A stretch of 64,000 nt of DNA from Edaphovirga cremea (lineage in GTDB: Bacteria > Pseudomonadota > Gammaproteobacteria > Enterobacterales > Enterobacteriaceae), in assembly GCF_003332275.1 (NCBI RefSeq), contig NZ_QOVA01000005.1, forward strand, positions 186,001 to 250,000, read 5' to 3'. The first letter of the stretch is position 1. Each line of letters begins with the position of its first letter. Below the pieces are notes generated by a model. The model was given only the letters and a program-made list of their open reading frames with translations. It did not search any database and had not been told where the DNA came from. The position numbers and the translations under genes are program-made. Below, piece by piece: positions 48,707 to 57,236 of this stretch.

Positions 48707-49664
48707 CCCCCTACTCGAGTACGCGCGTGAAACACTGGAAATCGAGCTGACCGAAGCCCGGCGTTTGCTGGATCGGCTGGACGACAATTTCCTCCGCGCC
48801 TGCGAGTTGCTGCTTAACTGTCAGGGTAAAGCGGTCATTTCCGGCATCGGTAAATCCGGTCATATTGGCAAAAAGATCGCCGCGTCATTAGCCAGTACCG
48901 GCACACCGGCCTTCTTTGTTCACCCCGCCGAAGCGTTGCATGGTGATTTGGGGATGATCGGCACGCATGATGTGATGATCTTTATCTCCTATTCGGGACG
49001 CGCCAAAGAGCTGGATATGATCCTGCCGATGCTGGCGGAAAGCGGCATTCCGGTTATTGCGATCACGGGCGGGAAAGATTCGCCGCTGTCCAATGGCGCA
49101 GCCTGCGTCCTGGACATCAGCGTTGAACGCGAAGCCTGTCCGATGGGACTGGCTCCCACCTCAAGCACGGTGAACACGTTAATGATGGGTGACGCCCTGG
49201 CGATGGCGCTGATGCGCTCTCGCGGATTTGGCGCTGAAGATTTTGCCCGTTCGCACCCCGGCGGCAGCCTGGGCGCTCGCCTGCTAAACCGGGTGCATCA
49301 CCTGATGCGTACCGACGATCGCCTGCCGGTGGTCGATCAGCACTGTACGGTAATGGATGCCATGCTGGAACTGAGCCGCACCGGCCTGGGTCTGGTTGCC
49401 GTATGTGATTCTGCCAGTCAGGTCGTTGGCGTATTTACCGATGGCGATTTACGCCGTTGGTTGGTGAAAGGGCATACTCTGGAAGAGTCGCTCGGTGACG
49501 CCATTACCCGCCCCGGTTTCCGCCTGCCTGCGCAATGGCGTGCCGGTGAAGCCCTGGAAGCGCTACATGAGCATCACATCGGTGCGGCACCGGTGGTTGA
49601 TGTCAATGGCAAGCTGGTTGGCGCGTTAAACCTGCACGATTTGCACCAAGCCGGAATTGGCTGA
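48699..49664 (+). CDS. gutQ: Arabinose-5-phosphate isomerase GutQ
   Basis: A 321-residue enzyme converting ribulose 5-phosphate to arabinose 5-phosphate, a KDO precursor, and a paralogue of KdsD. It has a SIS domain ([40 protein letters not shown]) and two CBS domains at the C-terminus ([39 protein letters not shown]). Start 48699 matches E. coli; the frame is open to 48687. Last gene of the sorbitol operon. A degraded intergenic repeat (CTGCAACTCGAATTATTT, 49680-49697) follows. Confidence 0.96.
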   Translation: MNNPLLEYARETLEIELTEARRLLDRLDDNFLRACELLLNCQGKAVISGIGKSGHIGKKIAASLASTGTPAFFVHPAEALHGDLGMIGTHDVMIFISYSGRAKELDMILPMLAESGIPVIAITGGKDSPLSNGAACVLDISVEREACPMGLAPTSSTVNTLMMGDALAMALMRSRGFGAEDFARSHPGGSLGARLLNRVHHLMRTDDRLPVVDQHCTVMDAMLELSRTGLGLVAVCDSASQVVGVFTDGDLRRWLVKGHTLEESLGDAITRPGFRLPAQWRAGEALEALHEHHIGAAPVVDVNGKLVGALNLHDLHQAGIG

Positions 49665-49757
49665 GACGAAGTTGAGTCCCTGCAACTCGAATTATTTAAG
49701 CTATCTCAGGATCCGTCACGGCAGAAATCACCGGGGCAGACCCTGCTTCCTGAGGAT

Positions 49758-51278
49758 TTATTCGAAGAGTTGTGGAGTAAAGAGTTGTGGGGCGAATGGG
49801 CGTGGATCGACATCCTTGAATGGCGCACGGACAAATCGTTCCTTCAGATCGTATGGGACGGTGCAGTCAAAGATTGTTTTGCAGGAGATACCGCGCGCAC
49901 GAATTGACGGACTGTAGTCGGGCATTTGCGAGGGATCAAGCTGATGCCCGCGAATTCCCGGCAGAAAAGTTGTACTGACATCGCCCTGATAGCGCGTCGA
50001 CATCGCCCACATTACGTCGTCGCTATCAAAGGGATCGACATCCTCATCGACCAGAATCACATTCTTCAGTTCATAGTAGGTCGCCAGCGCAATCAGGGCC
50101 GCCTGCCCCTGCCGGCCTTCGTCAGTCGCCTGACGTTTTTTCACCTGTAACACCGCCAGAAATTTACCACCCCCGGCGGTATGTGCGTACACGTTCTGCA
50201 AAAATCCGGGGATCGCGGCTTCAACGGCGTTAAAGATACTGGCCTCGGTAGGAATGCCCGCCAGCGTCGTGTGCTCTTCACCCGGCCCAACCAGCGTTTG
50301 CAAAATCGCATGATGGCGCATCGTCACCGCCTTGACTTTGATTACCGGCAGGGAAGGATTGGCGTCCCCACAGTAGCCGGGGAATTCAGGCATCGCGTGT
50401 CCGGTATGGGTATGCTGATCTTCTGCAACCCGCACATGCGGCAGGATTTCACCCTCAATAACAATTTCAGCGCGGGCAATGGATTTTTGTGCCACGGTGA
50501 GGGCATCGACCAGTTCTACCGGACGATTACGCAGCGCGCCCGCCACGGAAAGTTCATCGAAGCCAAAAGGCGTGGTTGGAGCCTCGAAACACGCACCAAT
50601 ATAAATCGCCGGATCAAGCCCCATGTTGATGGTGACGGGCAGCGGTTTTCCTGCCGCTTCCGCTTTCTGCCGGAAAACCTCAATATGCCGCCCTGCCGCA
50701 AGGAACATCGACAGCTCGTCACGCCCCTGTACGCATAACCGGTGAATCGTGACGTCGCTGTGCCCCTCCTGCGGATCGCTGGCCAATACCAGACCGAGGC
50801 AAAAAAAAGGACCGGCGTCGATTTCGGTATTGGTCGGCGCAGGCAGCAGTGTGCGCAGATCAAAATCAGGATCGTCGGCGCGGAAAACCTGCTCCTGACA
50901 AAGCGCACGATCGGCCGATACCGTGACGGGCTGAATGGGATTTTTAACCGCGTTACCCATATGGAATGCCAGTTTTTCCGGGGCACAACCCAGCAATAAA
51001 CCGGCGCGCTCACGGCTGGCGTGAACGCCCACCAGCACCCGGGAACCGGCGTATCCCTTGATATTATTGAACATCATCGCTGGTCCAATGCGTGTGGGGC
51101 GTTTTACCGTGCCACCGGCACCAATGTGGCGATAGACGCCCGCCAACTCTGCATGAGGATCGACCTGATGGTCGGTTTCAATATATTGACCAGAATGTTG
51201 TTGCAATAGCGCAATCGCGCTACGTAAATCGTTGATATCGCTGGCCTGTACATCGACCGTCTCTGATGATTTTTTCAT
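49758..51278 (-). CDS. UbiD-family decarboxylase
   Basis: About 506 residues of the UbiD family, enzymes that use prenylated FMN to decarboxylate or carboxylate unsaturated or aromatic acids. Family features include the prFMN/Mn-binding region SDVTIHRLCVQGRDELSMFLAAGRH and the acidic segment EIVIEGEI that corresponds to the conserved catalytic E..R..E region. It is divergent from a LysR gene, so it is probably an inducible catabolic or detoxifying enzyme rather than ubiquinone-pathway UbiD. No ubiX partner is adjacent. The C-terminus has a short in-frame duplication (PQLFTPQLF). The start is uncertain between 51278, 51290 and 51299; GGAT precedes this one. Confidence 0.88.
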   Translation of the reverse strand: MKKSSETVDVQASDINDLRSAIALLQQHSGQYIETDHQVDPHAELAGVYRHIGAGGTVKRPTRIGPAMMFNNIKGYAGSRVLVGVHASRERAGLLLGCAPEKLAFHMGNAVKNPIQPVTVSADRALCQEQVFRADDPDFDLRTLLPAPTNTEIDAGPFFCLGLVLASDPQEGHSDVTIHRLCVQGRDELSMFLAAGRHIEVFRQKAEAAGKPLPVTINMGLDPAIYIGACFEAPTTPFGFDELSVAGALRNRPVELVDALTVAQKSIARAEIVIEGEILPHVRVAEDQHTHTGHAMPEFPGYCGDANPSLPVIKVKAVTMRHHAILQTLVGPGEEHTTLAGIPTEASIFNAVEAAIPGFLQNVYAHTAGGGKFLAVLQVKKRQATDEGRQGQAALIALATYYELKNVILVDEDVDPFDSDDVMWAMSTRYQGDVSTTFLPGIRGHQLDPSQMPDYSPSIRARGISCKTIFDCTVPYDLKERFVRAPFKDVDPRPFAPQLFTPQLFE

Positions 51279-51359
51279 GGCAGATCCCATTGAATCCAAA
51301 TGATTGCCAACAGCATCCGCCTGATGCTTTACACAATCAATTGCATCATTAGCGGCTTA

Positions 51360-51380
51360 TTGATAAGTTTTTATTATCGA
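51360..51380. promoter_or_regulatory. Possible LysR operator between UbiD-like gene and LysR gene
   Basis: TTGATAA-N7-TTATCGA is a near-perfect interrupted palindrome 38 bp before the LysR start, the expected place and form for a LysR-type recognition site (T-N11-A like). Confidence 0.4.
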
Positions 51381-51418
51381 CAGTTTCTATTACCGAATCA
51401 GTGCCACTGGGAAATTTG

Positions 51419-52309
51419 ATGGATTTTAAGCATCTGCGCTATTTCGTTACGCTGGCAAAAGAGCTGCACATGGGACGCGCCGCAGAGATTTTAGGTATCG
51501 CGCAACCGGCGCTCAGTCAGCAGATCAAAGCGTTGGAAGAGCGGTTGAATGTGCGGCTGTTTATTCGCGCCCATCGCCGGTTAACGCTGACCCAGGCGGG
51601 TGAAGCTTTTGAGCAGAAAGCCCGGCTGGCGCTCAATGCGGCAGAAAGTGCCATCAATGAGGCACAGCGCACGGCACGCGGCGAACAGGGTTCAGTCGCC
51701 ATCGGACACGTCCCGAGCGCCATGCTTAACGGCACACTGCCAAGACGCCTTGGAGAGTTCCATCGTCAATCATCACGCGTGAAAATCAGTTTGTACCCAC
51801 AGGTGATGCGCGAGTTGTTTGCAGGTCTCGCGGCGCAAACTCTCGATATCGCGATCGTGCGTGCGCCTCTGGGTAATTTACCCGCCGAACTGGAAAGTAA
51901 ACTGTTTGCCCGTGAGTCATTGCTGCTGGTTATGCCAGATCATCATCCCCTGGCAGATCTGCCCGCAGTGCCCATGCAGCAATTGGCCGAGGATAATTGG
52001 CTACTGATGTCCGATCCGGCTGGAATCGGGCTGGAGCAGACGGTTCGCGATGCCTGCGCCCAGGCCGGATTCACCCCACGAATTGGTCAGCATGTTCAGG
52101 ATGCCGCCACCATTGTCAGTCTGGCAGCGGCAGGATTGGGCATCGGACTGGTACCGGATTCCGTTTCGCTCATCGCCCTGCCGGGAGTGCGCTTTATTCC
52201 GCCAGAGAACCCTTTACCTGCCAGCGAATTATGGCTGGTCTACCGCCGTTTTGAACGATCCGCCGCAGTCAGGAAATTACTTGCAGTACTTATGGGGGCC
52301 GCGCACTAA
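51419..52309 (+). CDS. LysR-family regulator of the UbiD-like gene
   Basis: A 296-residue LysR-type regulator. The N-terminal winged HTH is MDFKHLRYFVTLAKELHMGRAAEILGIAQPALSQQIKALEERL, and the effector-binding domain (about 90-290) has typical DIAIVRAP and AAAGLGIGLVPDS segments. The ATG at 51419 has GGGAAA upstream. Being divergent from the decarboxylase gene, it likely activates that gene in response to its aromatic acid substrate, by analogy with other LysR/UbiD pairs. Confidence 0.9.
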   Translation: MDFKHLRYFVTLAKELHMGRAAEILGIAQPALSQQIKALEERLNVRLFIRAHRRLTLTQAGEAFEQKARLALNAAESAINEAQRTARGEQGSVAIGHVPSAMLNGTLPRRLGEFHRQSSRVKISLYPQVMRELFAGLAAQTLDIAIVRAPLGNLPAELESKLFARESLLLVMPDHHPLADLPAVPMQQLAEDNWLLMSDPAGIGLEQTVRDACAQAGFTPRIGQHVQDAATIVSLAAAGLGIGLVPDSVSLIALPGVRFIPPENPLPASELWLVYRRFERSAAVRKLLAVLMGAAH

Positions 52310-52336
52310 TCCTCCACACCCTTCGGTTCTGGCGTT

Positions 52337-53137
52337 TTACCACCAGCGATGGAAATGGTGTACAGGTCCAATTCCCTGCCCTACCTCAAGGGAATCGGCC
52401 ATTTCCAGCGCCCGTTGCAGGTAATTTTTCGCGGCTTGCAGCGTCTCGCTCCAATCAGCATGCCGTGGCCGCAGCGCCGCCAACGCGGCTGAAAGGGTAC
52501 AACCGGTGCCGTGGGTATGGCGGGTATGGATGCGCGGAGCAGTAAAACGCTGCTCTTTCCCGTCGCTGAAAAGCCAGTCAGGGCTCTCGTTGTCGCTCAA
52601 ATGCCCACCTTTTATCAGCACCGCCTGACATCCCATCGCCAGCAGTTCCCTTCCCTGCCTGCGCATTTCATCCTCATCCTCAGCCACACGACATTGCAGC
52701 AGGGCTGCCGCCTCAGGAAGATTCGGTGTGATTAACGAAACCATCGGCAATAGCTCACGGCGGATGGCCTCAACCGCTTGCGGTGCCAACAGAGGATCGC
52801 CACTTTTCGCCAGCATGACCGTATCCAGCACCACAAACGGCACCCGGTAATGCTTCAAACGCTCAGCGACCGCCGCAACAATATCGCTTTCGGCCAGCAT
52901 ACCAATCTTGGCGCTGTCGATACGCACATCACTGAGCACTGAATCAAGTTGGGCGGCAACAAAATCCGGCTCAATGCGATAAACAGATTGCACACCCTGG
53001 GTATTTTGCGCCACCAGTGCGGTAATCACGCTGGTGCCATACGCTTCCAGTGCCGAAAATGTCTTCAGATCGGCCTGAATCCCTGCGCCACCGCTGGGAT
53101 CTGTACCGGCGATAGTCAGTGCATTGATACGTTTCAT
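52337..53137 (-). CDS. thiD: Hydroxymethylpyrimidine (phosphate) kinase ThiD
   Basis: A 266-residue ribokinase-fold enzyme that phosphorylates HMP and HMP-P in thiamine synthesis. It opens [41 protein letters not shown] and has [11 protein letters not shown] and the anion-hole motif [15 protein letters not shown]. Its ATG overlaps the thiM stop by 4 nt. Convergent with the LysR gene, 27 bp apart. Confidence 0.96.
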   Translation of the reverse strand: MKRINALTIAGTDPSGGAGIQADLKTFSALEAYGTSVITALVAQNTQGVQSVYRIEPDFVAAQLDSVLSDVRIDSAKIGMLAESDIVAAVAERLKHYRVPFVVLDTVMLAKSGDPLLAPQAVEAIRRELLPMVSLITPNLPEAAALLQCRVAEDEDEMRRQGRELLAMGCQAVLIKGGHLSDNESPDWLFSDGKEQRFTAPRIHTRHTHGTGCTLSAALAALRPRHADWSETLQAAKNYLQRALEMADSLEVGQGIGPVHHFHRWW

Positions 53138-53928
53138 GCAAAATCCTCCGCGCGCAGGGTGTAAAGATAATCAAGGAAAGCAGGTGTAAAACTCCCCGGC
53201 CCGGCTACCCGATCGGCGGCCACCTTCCCTGCCTGCGACATGATTAAACAGGCACTCGCAACGTGGTCAAGACGATCGCCGTCCAGCGCGCAAAATGCAG
53301 CAACCACGGCGGAAAGCCCACATCCGGTTCCCACCACGCGGGTCATCAGTTTATCACCACCGGTGACGGCCCAATCCTGTCTACCGTCCGTGATGTAATC
53401 CACTTCCCCGGTCACCGCCACAATAGCCGCTGTCTGCTGCGCCAGTTCGCGAGCCGCAGGCAGTGCGGTCAACGAATCATCGGCGCTGTCTACACCGCGC
53501 CCCATCGCCTCCAACCCGCTGAGGGCCATGATTTCCGACGCATTCCCGCGGATTGCCGCTGGCTTTAACGCCAATAACTGTTTTGCAAAATCAGTACGAT
53601 AAGTGAGCCCGCCCACCGCCACGGGGTCGAGAACCCACGGCGTACCAGCCTGATTGGCGCTGTTGATGGCCGCAAGCATCGCGTCGGCGCGAACCTGATG
53701 CAGCGTACCGATATTTATCAGCAATGCATCGGCCAACGCGCTGAATTGAGCCGCTTCACAAGGCTCCACGACCATCGCGGGTGAGGCACCCAGCGCGAGC
53801 AGAATATTGGCAGTAAAAGATTGCACCACCTCATTGGTCATGCAATGCACCAGAGGCGACAACGAATGGAGTTGGGTCAGCGATTTCGCGGCGCGAAATG
53901 GGGGGTAAAGAGGTGGTCGAGTATTCAT
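53134..53928 (-). CDS. thiM: Hydroxyethylthiazole kinase ThiM
   Basis: A 264-residue kinase that salvages hydroxyethylthiazole for thiamine phosphate. It has [48 protein letters not shown] and [18 protein letters not shown] with the catalytic Cys. GGGAG lies 6 nt before the ATG. Its leader keeps only the 3' half of a TPP riboswitch next to an integrase gene, so thiamine control of thiMD is probably lost or altered. Confidence 0.96.
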   Translation of the reverse strand: MNTRPPLYPPFRAAKSLTQLHSLSPLVHCMTNEVVQSFTANILLALGASPAMVVEPCEAAQFSALADALLINIGTLHQVRADAMLAAINSANQAGTPWVLDPVAVGGLTYRTDFAKQLLALKPAAIRGNASEIMALSGLEAMGRGVDSADDSLTALPAARELAQQTAAIVAVTGEVDYITDGRQDWAVTGGDKLMTRVVGTGCGLSAVVAAFCALDGDRLDHVASACLIMSQAGKVAADRVAGPGSFTPAFLDYLYTLRAEDFA

Positions 53929-53974
53929 ATAGCTCCCAACCGGCGTTCAAGAAGGCGGTACCGGATGAGATACC

Positions 53975-54008
53975 TGACTTCCCTACGCTGGCATAATCCA
54001 GATCAAGT
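53975..54008 (-). promoter_or_regulatory. TPP riboswitch remnant (3' half) in the thiMD leader
   Basis: On the minus strand the block from ACTTGATCTGG through TTATGCCAGCGTAGGGAAGT is nearly identical to the 3' half of the E. coli thiM TPP aptamer (P4/P5 and the P1 closing strand). The usual 5' half (GGGGTGC, the P3 hairpin) is absent. A TGAGAC lies 15 nt upstream, where the conserved CTGAGA belongs, but everything before it reads as mobile-element sequence. Interruption by integration is inferred. Confidence 0.8.
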
Positions 54009-54011
54009 CAT

Positions 54012-54036
54012 TTGGCGTTGTCTCATGAAACACCAA
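54012..54036. other. Candidate attachment core (attL/attR) of the island
   Basis: The arms TTGGCGTT (54012-54019) and AACACCAA (54029-54036) are inverted with one mismatch (G-T pair as RNA) around a 9-nt centre GTCTCATGA. This is the usual form of a tyrosine-recombinase core: two integrase sites around a crossover region. It lies between the riboswitch 3' half and the integrase gene. TGTCTCATGA recurs at 54092-54101. The assignment is inference. Confidence 0.5.
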
Positions 54037-54126
54037 GACGTCTCAAAAACCAACAAAATCAATACCAAAACAGATAGATACTACATCAACATGTCTCATG
54101 AGAACTCTAACAATCCCAACAGCCTT

Positions 54127-54168
54127 TTGGTATAATTTGGGTACATAGGAAAAACTGGATTATACCAA
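54127..54168. promoter_or_regulatory. Inverted repeat spanning the integrase promoter and start
   Basis: TTGGTATAAT (54127-54136) and ATTATACCAA (54159-54168) are perfect 10-bp inverted repeats. The left copy includes a consensus -10 (TATAAT, 54131-54136) and the right copy ends on the A of the integrase ATG. It is well placed for autorepression, or for a leader hairpin masking the start. Confidence 0.55.
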
Positions 54169-55343
54169 TGCTAAAAACAAAAACCGAAGTTCAGCGTTTC
54201 TCTGTTCCAAAAAGCAAAACCATGAAAAAGGAAAACGTGTTCAACAACGGGCTAACCGGTTTGTATCTGGTCGCTCGCCGAAACCCCTCTGGCGTTATCA
54301 CCAAAAGCTGGAGATACATTCATGGCAAGTTCGACATTACGTTAGGCACCTTCCCTGCCAATACTCTAGAGGACGCTCGCCAATGGCACTGCCTACAAGT
54401 TGCTAAAGTGAAACGAGGCATAGCTCCGGGCAGAGGAGACGCTAGTGTACCAGTAGACATGAATGCTCTCTTCACTGACTGGTTGAAAACAAAATGCCCA
54501 GAAGCCTCGAAAGCAAATAGGCAATCCATCTGGAACAAGCACTGTAAACCCCTTTACGATCTGCCACCTAACAACCTGACCTATCAGCATGTGTACTCGC
54601 GGCTCATCGCTCTGGGGCCAACCAATGCGGCACATAGAGCATGCCAGATTGTTCGTGCCATGATGTTATACGCCTTCCAAGCTCATGGTATAGAAGGCCA
54701 ACCAGGGCAGCCAGTATACGTTCCTCAGAAATTATCTGAAGTACATGATCGAAAAACCGTGGCTGCCGTTATCGGTAAAATTCGTGAAAACTGCCTGAGT
54801 ACAAAACAGTACCATACTCTCTGGCACAACCTTGGCGATACTCCATCACATGCAGCAATGCGTTTTCTGATGGTCACGGGGGCCAGGAAAAGTGAAGTAA
54901 CGAAGATGACATGGTCCGAGCTGGATCTGGACGCTCAAATCTGGACTCTGCCCGCCACGAGAACAAAAACCCGGCAAGAACGCATCTACCCTCTTCCTGC
55001 GGTGCTGATTGAGTTGTTAAAGGAATGGTCTTGGACTCGAAAAAACAGCGATAGCCTTGTTTGGGGCTACATTGGTGAAACAACGATGGCACATTCAGCA
55101 GAACGCTTACGCCCGATTGTTGGCAATGATTTCACGACTCATGATATTCGCCGTAGTGCCGCGTCATTGATGAGTGGTGAGGCAGGTATTGATCCGATGG
55201 TTGTTGATCTGCTGTTGGGGCACAGTGTTAAGGCGGTAACGTCCAAGATTCTTGCGACTTACCAGCCCAAGGCTTTTCAGGAGAATGTGAATGCTGCCTG
55301 GCCTGTTTGGTTTAAGTGGTTTCAGCGGGAGATTATTGGTTAG
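54168..55343 (+). CDS. Tyrosine recombinase (phage/island integrase)
   Basis: A 391-residue integrase: an N-terminal DUF4102-like arm-binding domain (LTGLYLVARRNPSGVITKSWRYI), a SAM-like core-binding domain, and the catalytic domain. The catalytic set is visible as the Arg in VTGARKSEVTKMTW, HDIRR (His and Arg), LLGHS and Tyr in ATYQPKA. It sits 130 bp from the candidate attachment core in the thiMD leader and should catalyse integration and excision of the island to its right. No clear ribosome site lies at the expected distance from the ATG. No excisionase gene was recognised in the window. Confidence 0.93.
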   Translation: MLKTKTEVQRFSVPKSKTMKKENVFNNGLTGLYLVARRNPSGVITKSWRYIHGKFDITLGTFPANTLEDARQWHCLQVAKVKRGIAPGRGDASVPVDMNALFTDWLKTKCPEASKANRQSIWNKHCKPLYDLPPNNLTYQHVYSRLIALGPTNAAHRACQIVRAMMLYAFQAHGIEGQPGQPVYVPQKLSEVHDRKTVAAVIGKIRENCLSTKQYHTLWHNLGDTPSHAAMRFLMVTGARKSEVTKMTWSELDLDAQIWTLPATRTKTRQERIYPLPAVLIELLKEWSWTRKNSDSLVWGYIGETTMAHSAERLRPIVGNDFTTHDIRRSAASLMSGEAGIDPMVVDLLLGHSVKAVTSKILATYQPKAFQENVNAAWPVWFKWFQREIIG

Positions 55344-56039
55344 GAAGTAACGTCATTCCGAAGAGTCAGGATGCACTGGGATGTTATCACTGATAATTAA
55401 AGATTATTTTAGAAAAATAAGGAAATGCCATATTTTAGCCTACATTTTGATAACTAATTGATTTATATCTTGTTACTACACTACTGGTTTTCGATAGATT
55501 ATCGCTCCCGGTTTATAAAGCACAGTAAAGCGATACTGTTGGAAAATGTATAGGAAAAATTACAAATTGCTCCAAGTAATAGAGGCGATAATAGCCAAAC
55601 CACTAGTGAACCAGATACTAGATGAAAAAGTTATGTGTCGAATCCCTCTCTTACTTAGAGCCAGAGAACCAGCGACTACCGGAATAATTCATTGTGTAGG
55701 CATACAACGCGCACTCTCGAGGGCTAACAAAATGATTTCTCAGTCAATCTTATCTTGAGTGAATCGTAACCAAACTCAACACGAAACACATAAGAAAACA
55801 CCTACTAAGTGGCAAAACCCGGCTAAGGCCCAAAAGATATCGGGTTCCAAAAGAACCCGATAACATAGCCAAGAATAAGTGTACAATTGTCTGCGCCCGC
55901 AGCGATGGAGTGCCGTCAGCACAATAGAGTGTCTGGATTTAGCGGACCACTACACATCGTTAAACGGGACAAACTATGCAGTATCGCGCTTCTAATCGTT
56001 TAATTACGGAGTATTGGCCACACTAGGGAGAATAGGAAG
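55344..56039. other. 696-bp region between integrase and CBASS operon
   Basis: No convincing gene was found. An open frame of 70 codons at 55546-55758 lacks family features and a good ribosome site. A perfect hairpin lies at 55838-55862. AT-rich on the left and nearer 48% GC on the right. The promoter of the CBASS operon should lie in the last 150 bp; GGGAG is 10 nt before the CD-NTase ATG. Confidence 0.5.
55838..55862. terminator. Perfect 10-bp hairpin upstream of CBASS
   Basis: TATCGGGTTC and GAACCCGATA enclose a CAAAA loop. There is no T-run (TAACATAG follows), so it could be a weak terminator, a structured RNA part or an operator. Confidence 0.4.
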
Positions 56040-57236
56040 ATGCTGACGAAAATTGCCGAAGATTATCTCACTGCGTTAGCGGATGAGCTTGCAATCAGTG
56101 AATCACGATACGAGCAGGCACGCCGTAGCTATGTGTCACTTGGAGACTGGCTCCACCGTTCGGATTCTACCGTCGCTGAGTACAATCCGCAGGTTTATGT
56201 GCAAGGGTCTTTTCGACTAGGGACGGCGATTCGACCTTTAAATGATGAAGAGGAATACGACGTAGATTCTGTCTGTTTGCTTCAAAGCCTCGGCACGAAG
56301 GATCTCACTCAACGCGAATTGAAGGCACTCGTCGGCAGTGAGATTAAAGCTTACCATAAAGCTCAGAGTATGGTTAAGCCTGTTCGCGAAGGTCGACGCT
56401 GTTGGGTCCTAGATTATGCTGACGGCGCCCAGTTCCATATGGATATCGTTCCCTCTATTCCTAACGCAGCACGGCAGCGCCTATTGCTCGAAGCTCGCGG
56501 CATGGACCTAAAATGGTCTGAGACTGCCATGGTTATCACCGATATCGAGTCACCTGTTTATCAAGAGCTTTCAGATAATTGGCAGCGCTCGAATCCTAAA
56601 GGATATGCTGAGTGGTTCAAGCAGCGAATGGGGGAAGTGTTTGAGCGGCGTAGGAGGATGTTGGCGGAATCAATCAAAGCTAGTGTAGAGGATATTCCCG
56701 ACTACAAAATTAGGACCCCCCTCCAATCAGCTATCATGATCTTGAAGCGCCACCGTGATGGTATGTTTGAAGGGCGATATGATGAACGCCCCATTTCAAT
56801 CATCATTACGACGCTTGCTGCTCATTCATACAATGGTGAGGAAAAGATCTCTGATGCGCTCTACTCGATTCTTTCGCGAATGAACCATTTTATCGAGCAT
56901 GATGGGCACCATTGCATCATCCGTAATCCTTCAGACCCCCTCGAAAATTTTGCAGATAAGTGGCCGAAACACCCTGAACGAGAAGCCGCTTTCTTTGAGT
57001 GGCTACGGCAGGCCCGTCAGGACTTTGAAACACTTGCGATCCAGGTCGAGAGGCATCGTTTGATCGAAATCATCCAGCCCCGTATGGGGGCAGTAGCAGA
57101 CAAAGCTGCTGTACGTCTCGGACCGCCTCCTAGAACCATGCTGCAACCTGCCACAGCTGTAATCGGTGCCGCCGCCAGTACACCGGCATTTCCGAACACA
57201 CCAAGGGAACCGACTTCGCCTAGGAGGTTTGCTTGA
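56040..57236 (+). CDS. CBASS CD-NTase (cGAS/DncV-like nucleotidyltransferase)
   Basis: A 398-residue SMODS-type nucleotidyltransferase. The active site is visible as GSF (Gly56-Ser57), DVD (Asp74 and Asp76) and Asp135 in HMDIVPS. On phage infection such enzymes make a cyclic di- or trinucleotide that activates the effector. The C-terminal 45 residues are Pro/Thr/Ala-rich and flexible, ending RRFA; in type II CBASS this tail is what Cap2 attaches to a target. Its stop overlaps the TTG start of cap2 (TTGA). Clade and product cannot be fixed by eye. Confidence 0.93.
   Translation: MLTKIAEDYLTALADELAISESRYEQARRSYVSLGDWLHRSDSTVAEYNPQVYVQGSFRLGTAIRPLNDEEEYDVDSVCLLQSLGTKDLTQRELKALVGSEIKAYHKAQSMVKPVREGRRCWVLDYADGAQFHMDIVPSIPNAARQRLLLEARGMDLKWSETAMVITDIESPVYQELSDNWQRSNPKGYAEWFKQRMGEVFERRRRMLAESIKASVEDIPDYKIRTPLQSAIMILKRHRDGMFEGRYDERPISIIITTLAAHSYNGEEKISDALYSILSRMNHFIEHDGHHCIIRNPSDPLENFADKWPKHPEREAAFFEWLRQARQDFETLAIQVERHRLIEIIQPRMGAVADKAAVRLGPPPRTMLQPATAVIGAAASTPAFPNTPREPTSPRRFA

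Noticed and set aside
53929-54167. tRNA gene as the integration target of the island
   Set aside because: No tRNA-like cloverleaf could be found next to the integrase; the riboswitch core explains the junction better.
55546-55758. 70-codon open frame between integrase and CBASS
   Set aside because: No ribosome site at good spacing, no recognisable domain, and a composition that does not separate it from random open frames.
55344-56039. CRISPR array or retron RNA
   Set aside because: No spaced direct repeats and no cas or reverse transcriptase gene anywhere in the window.
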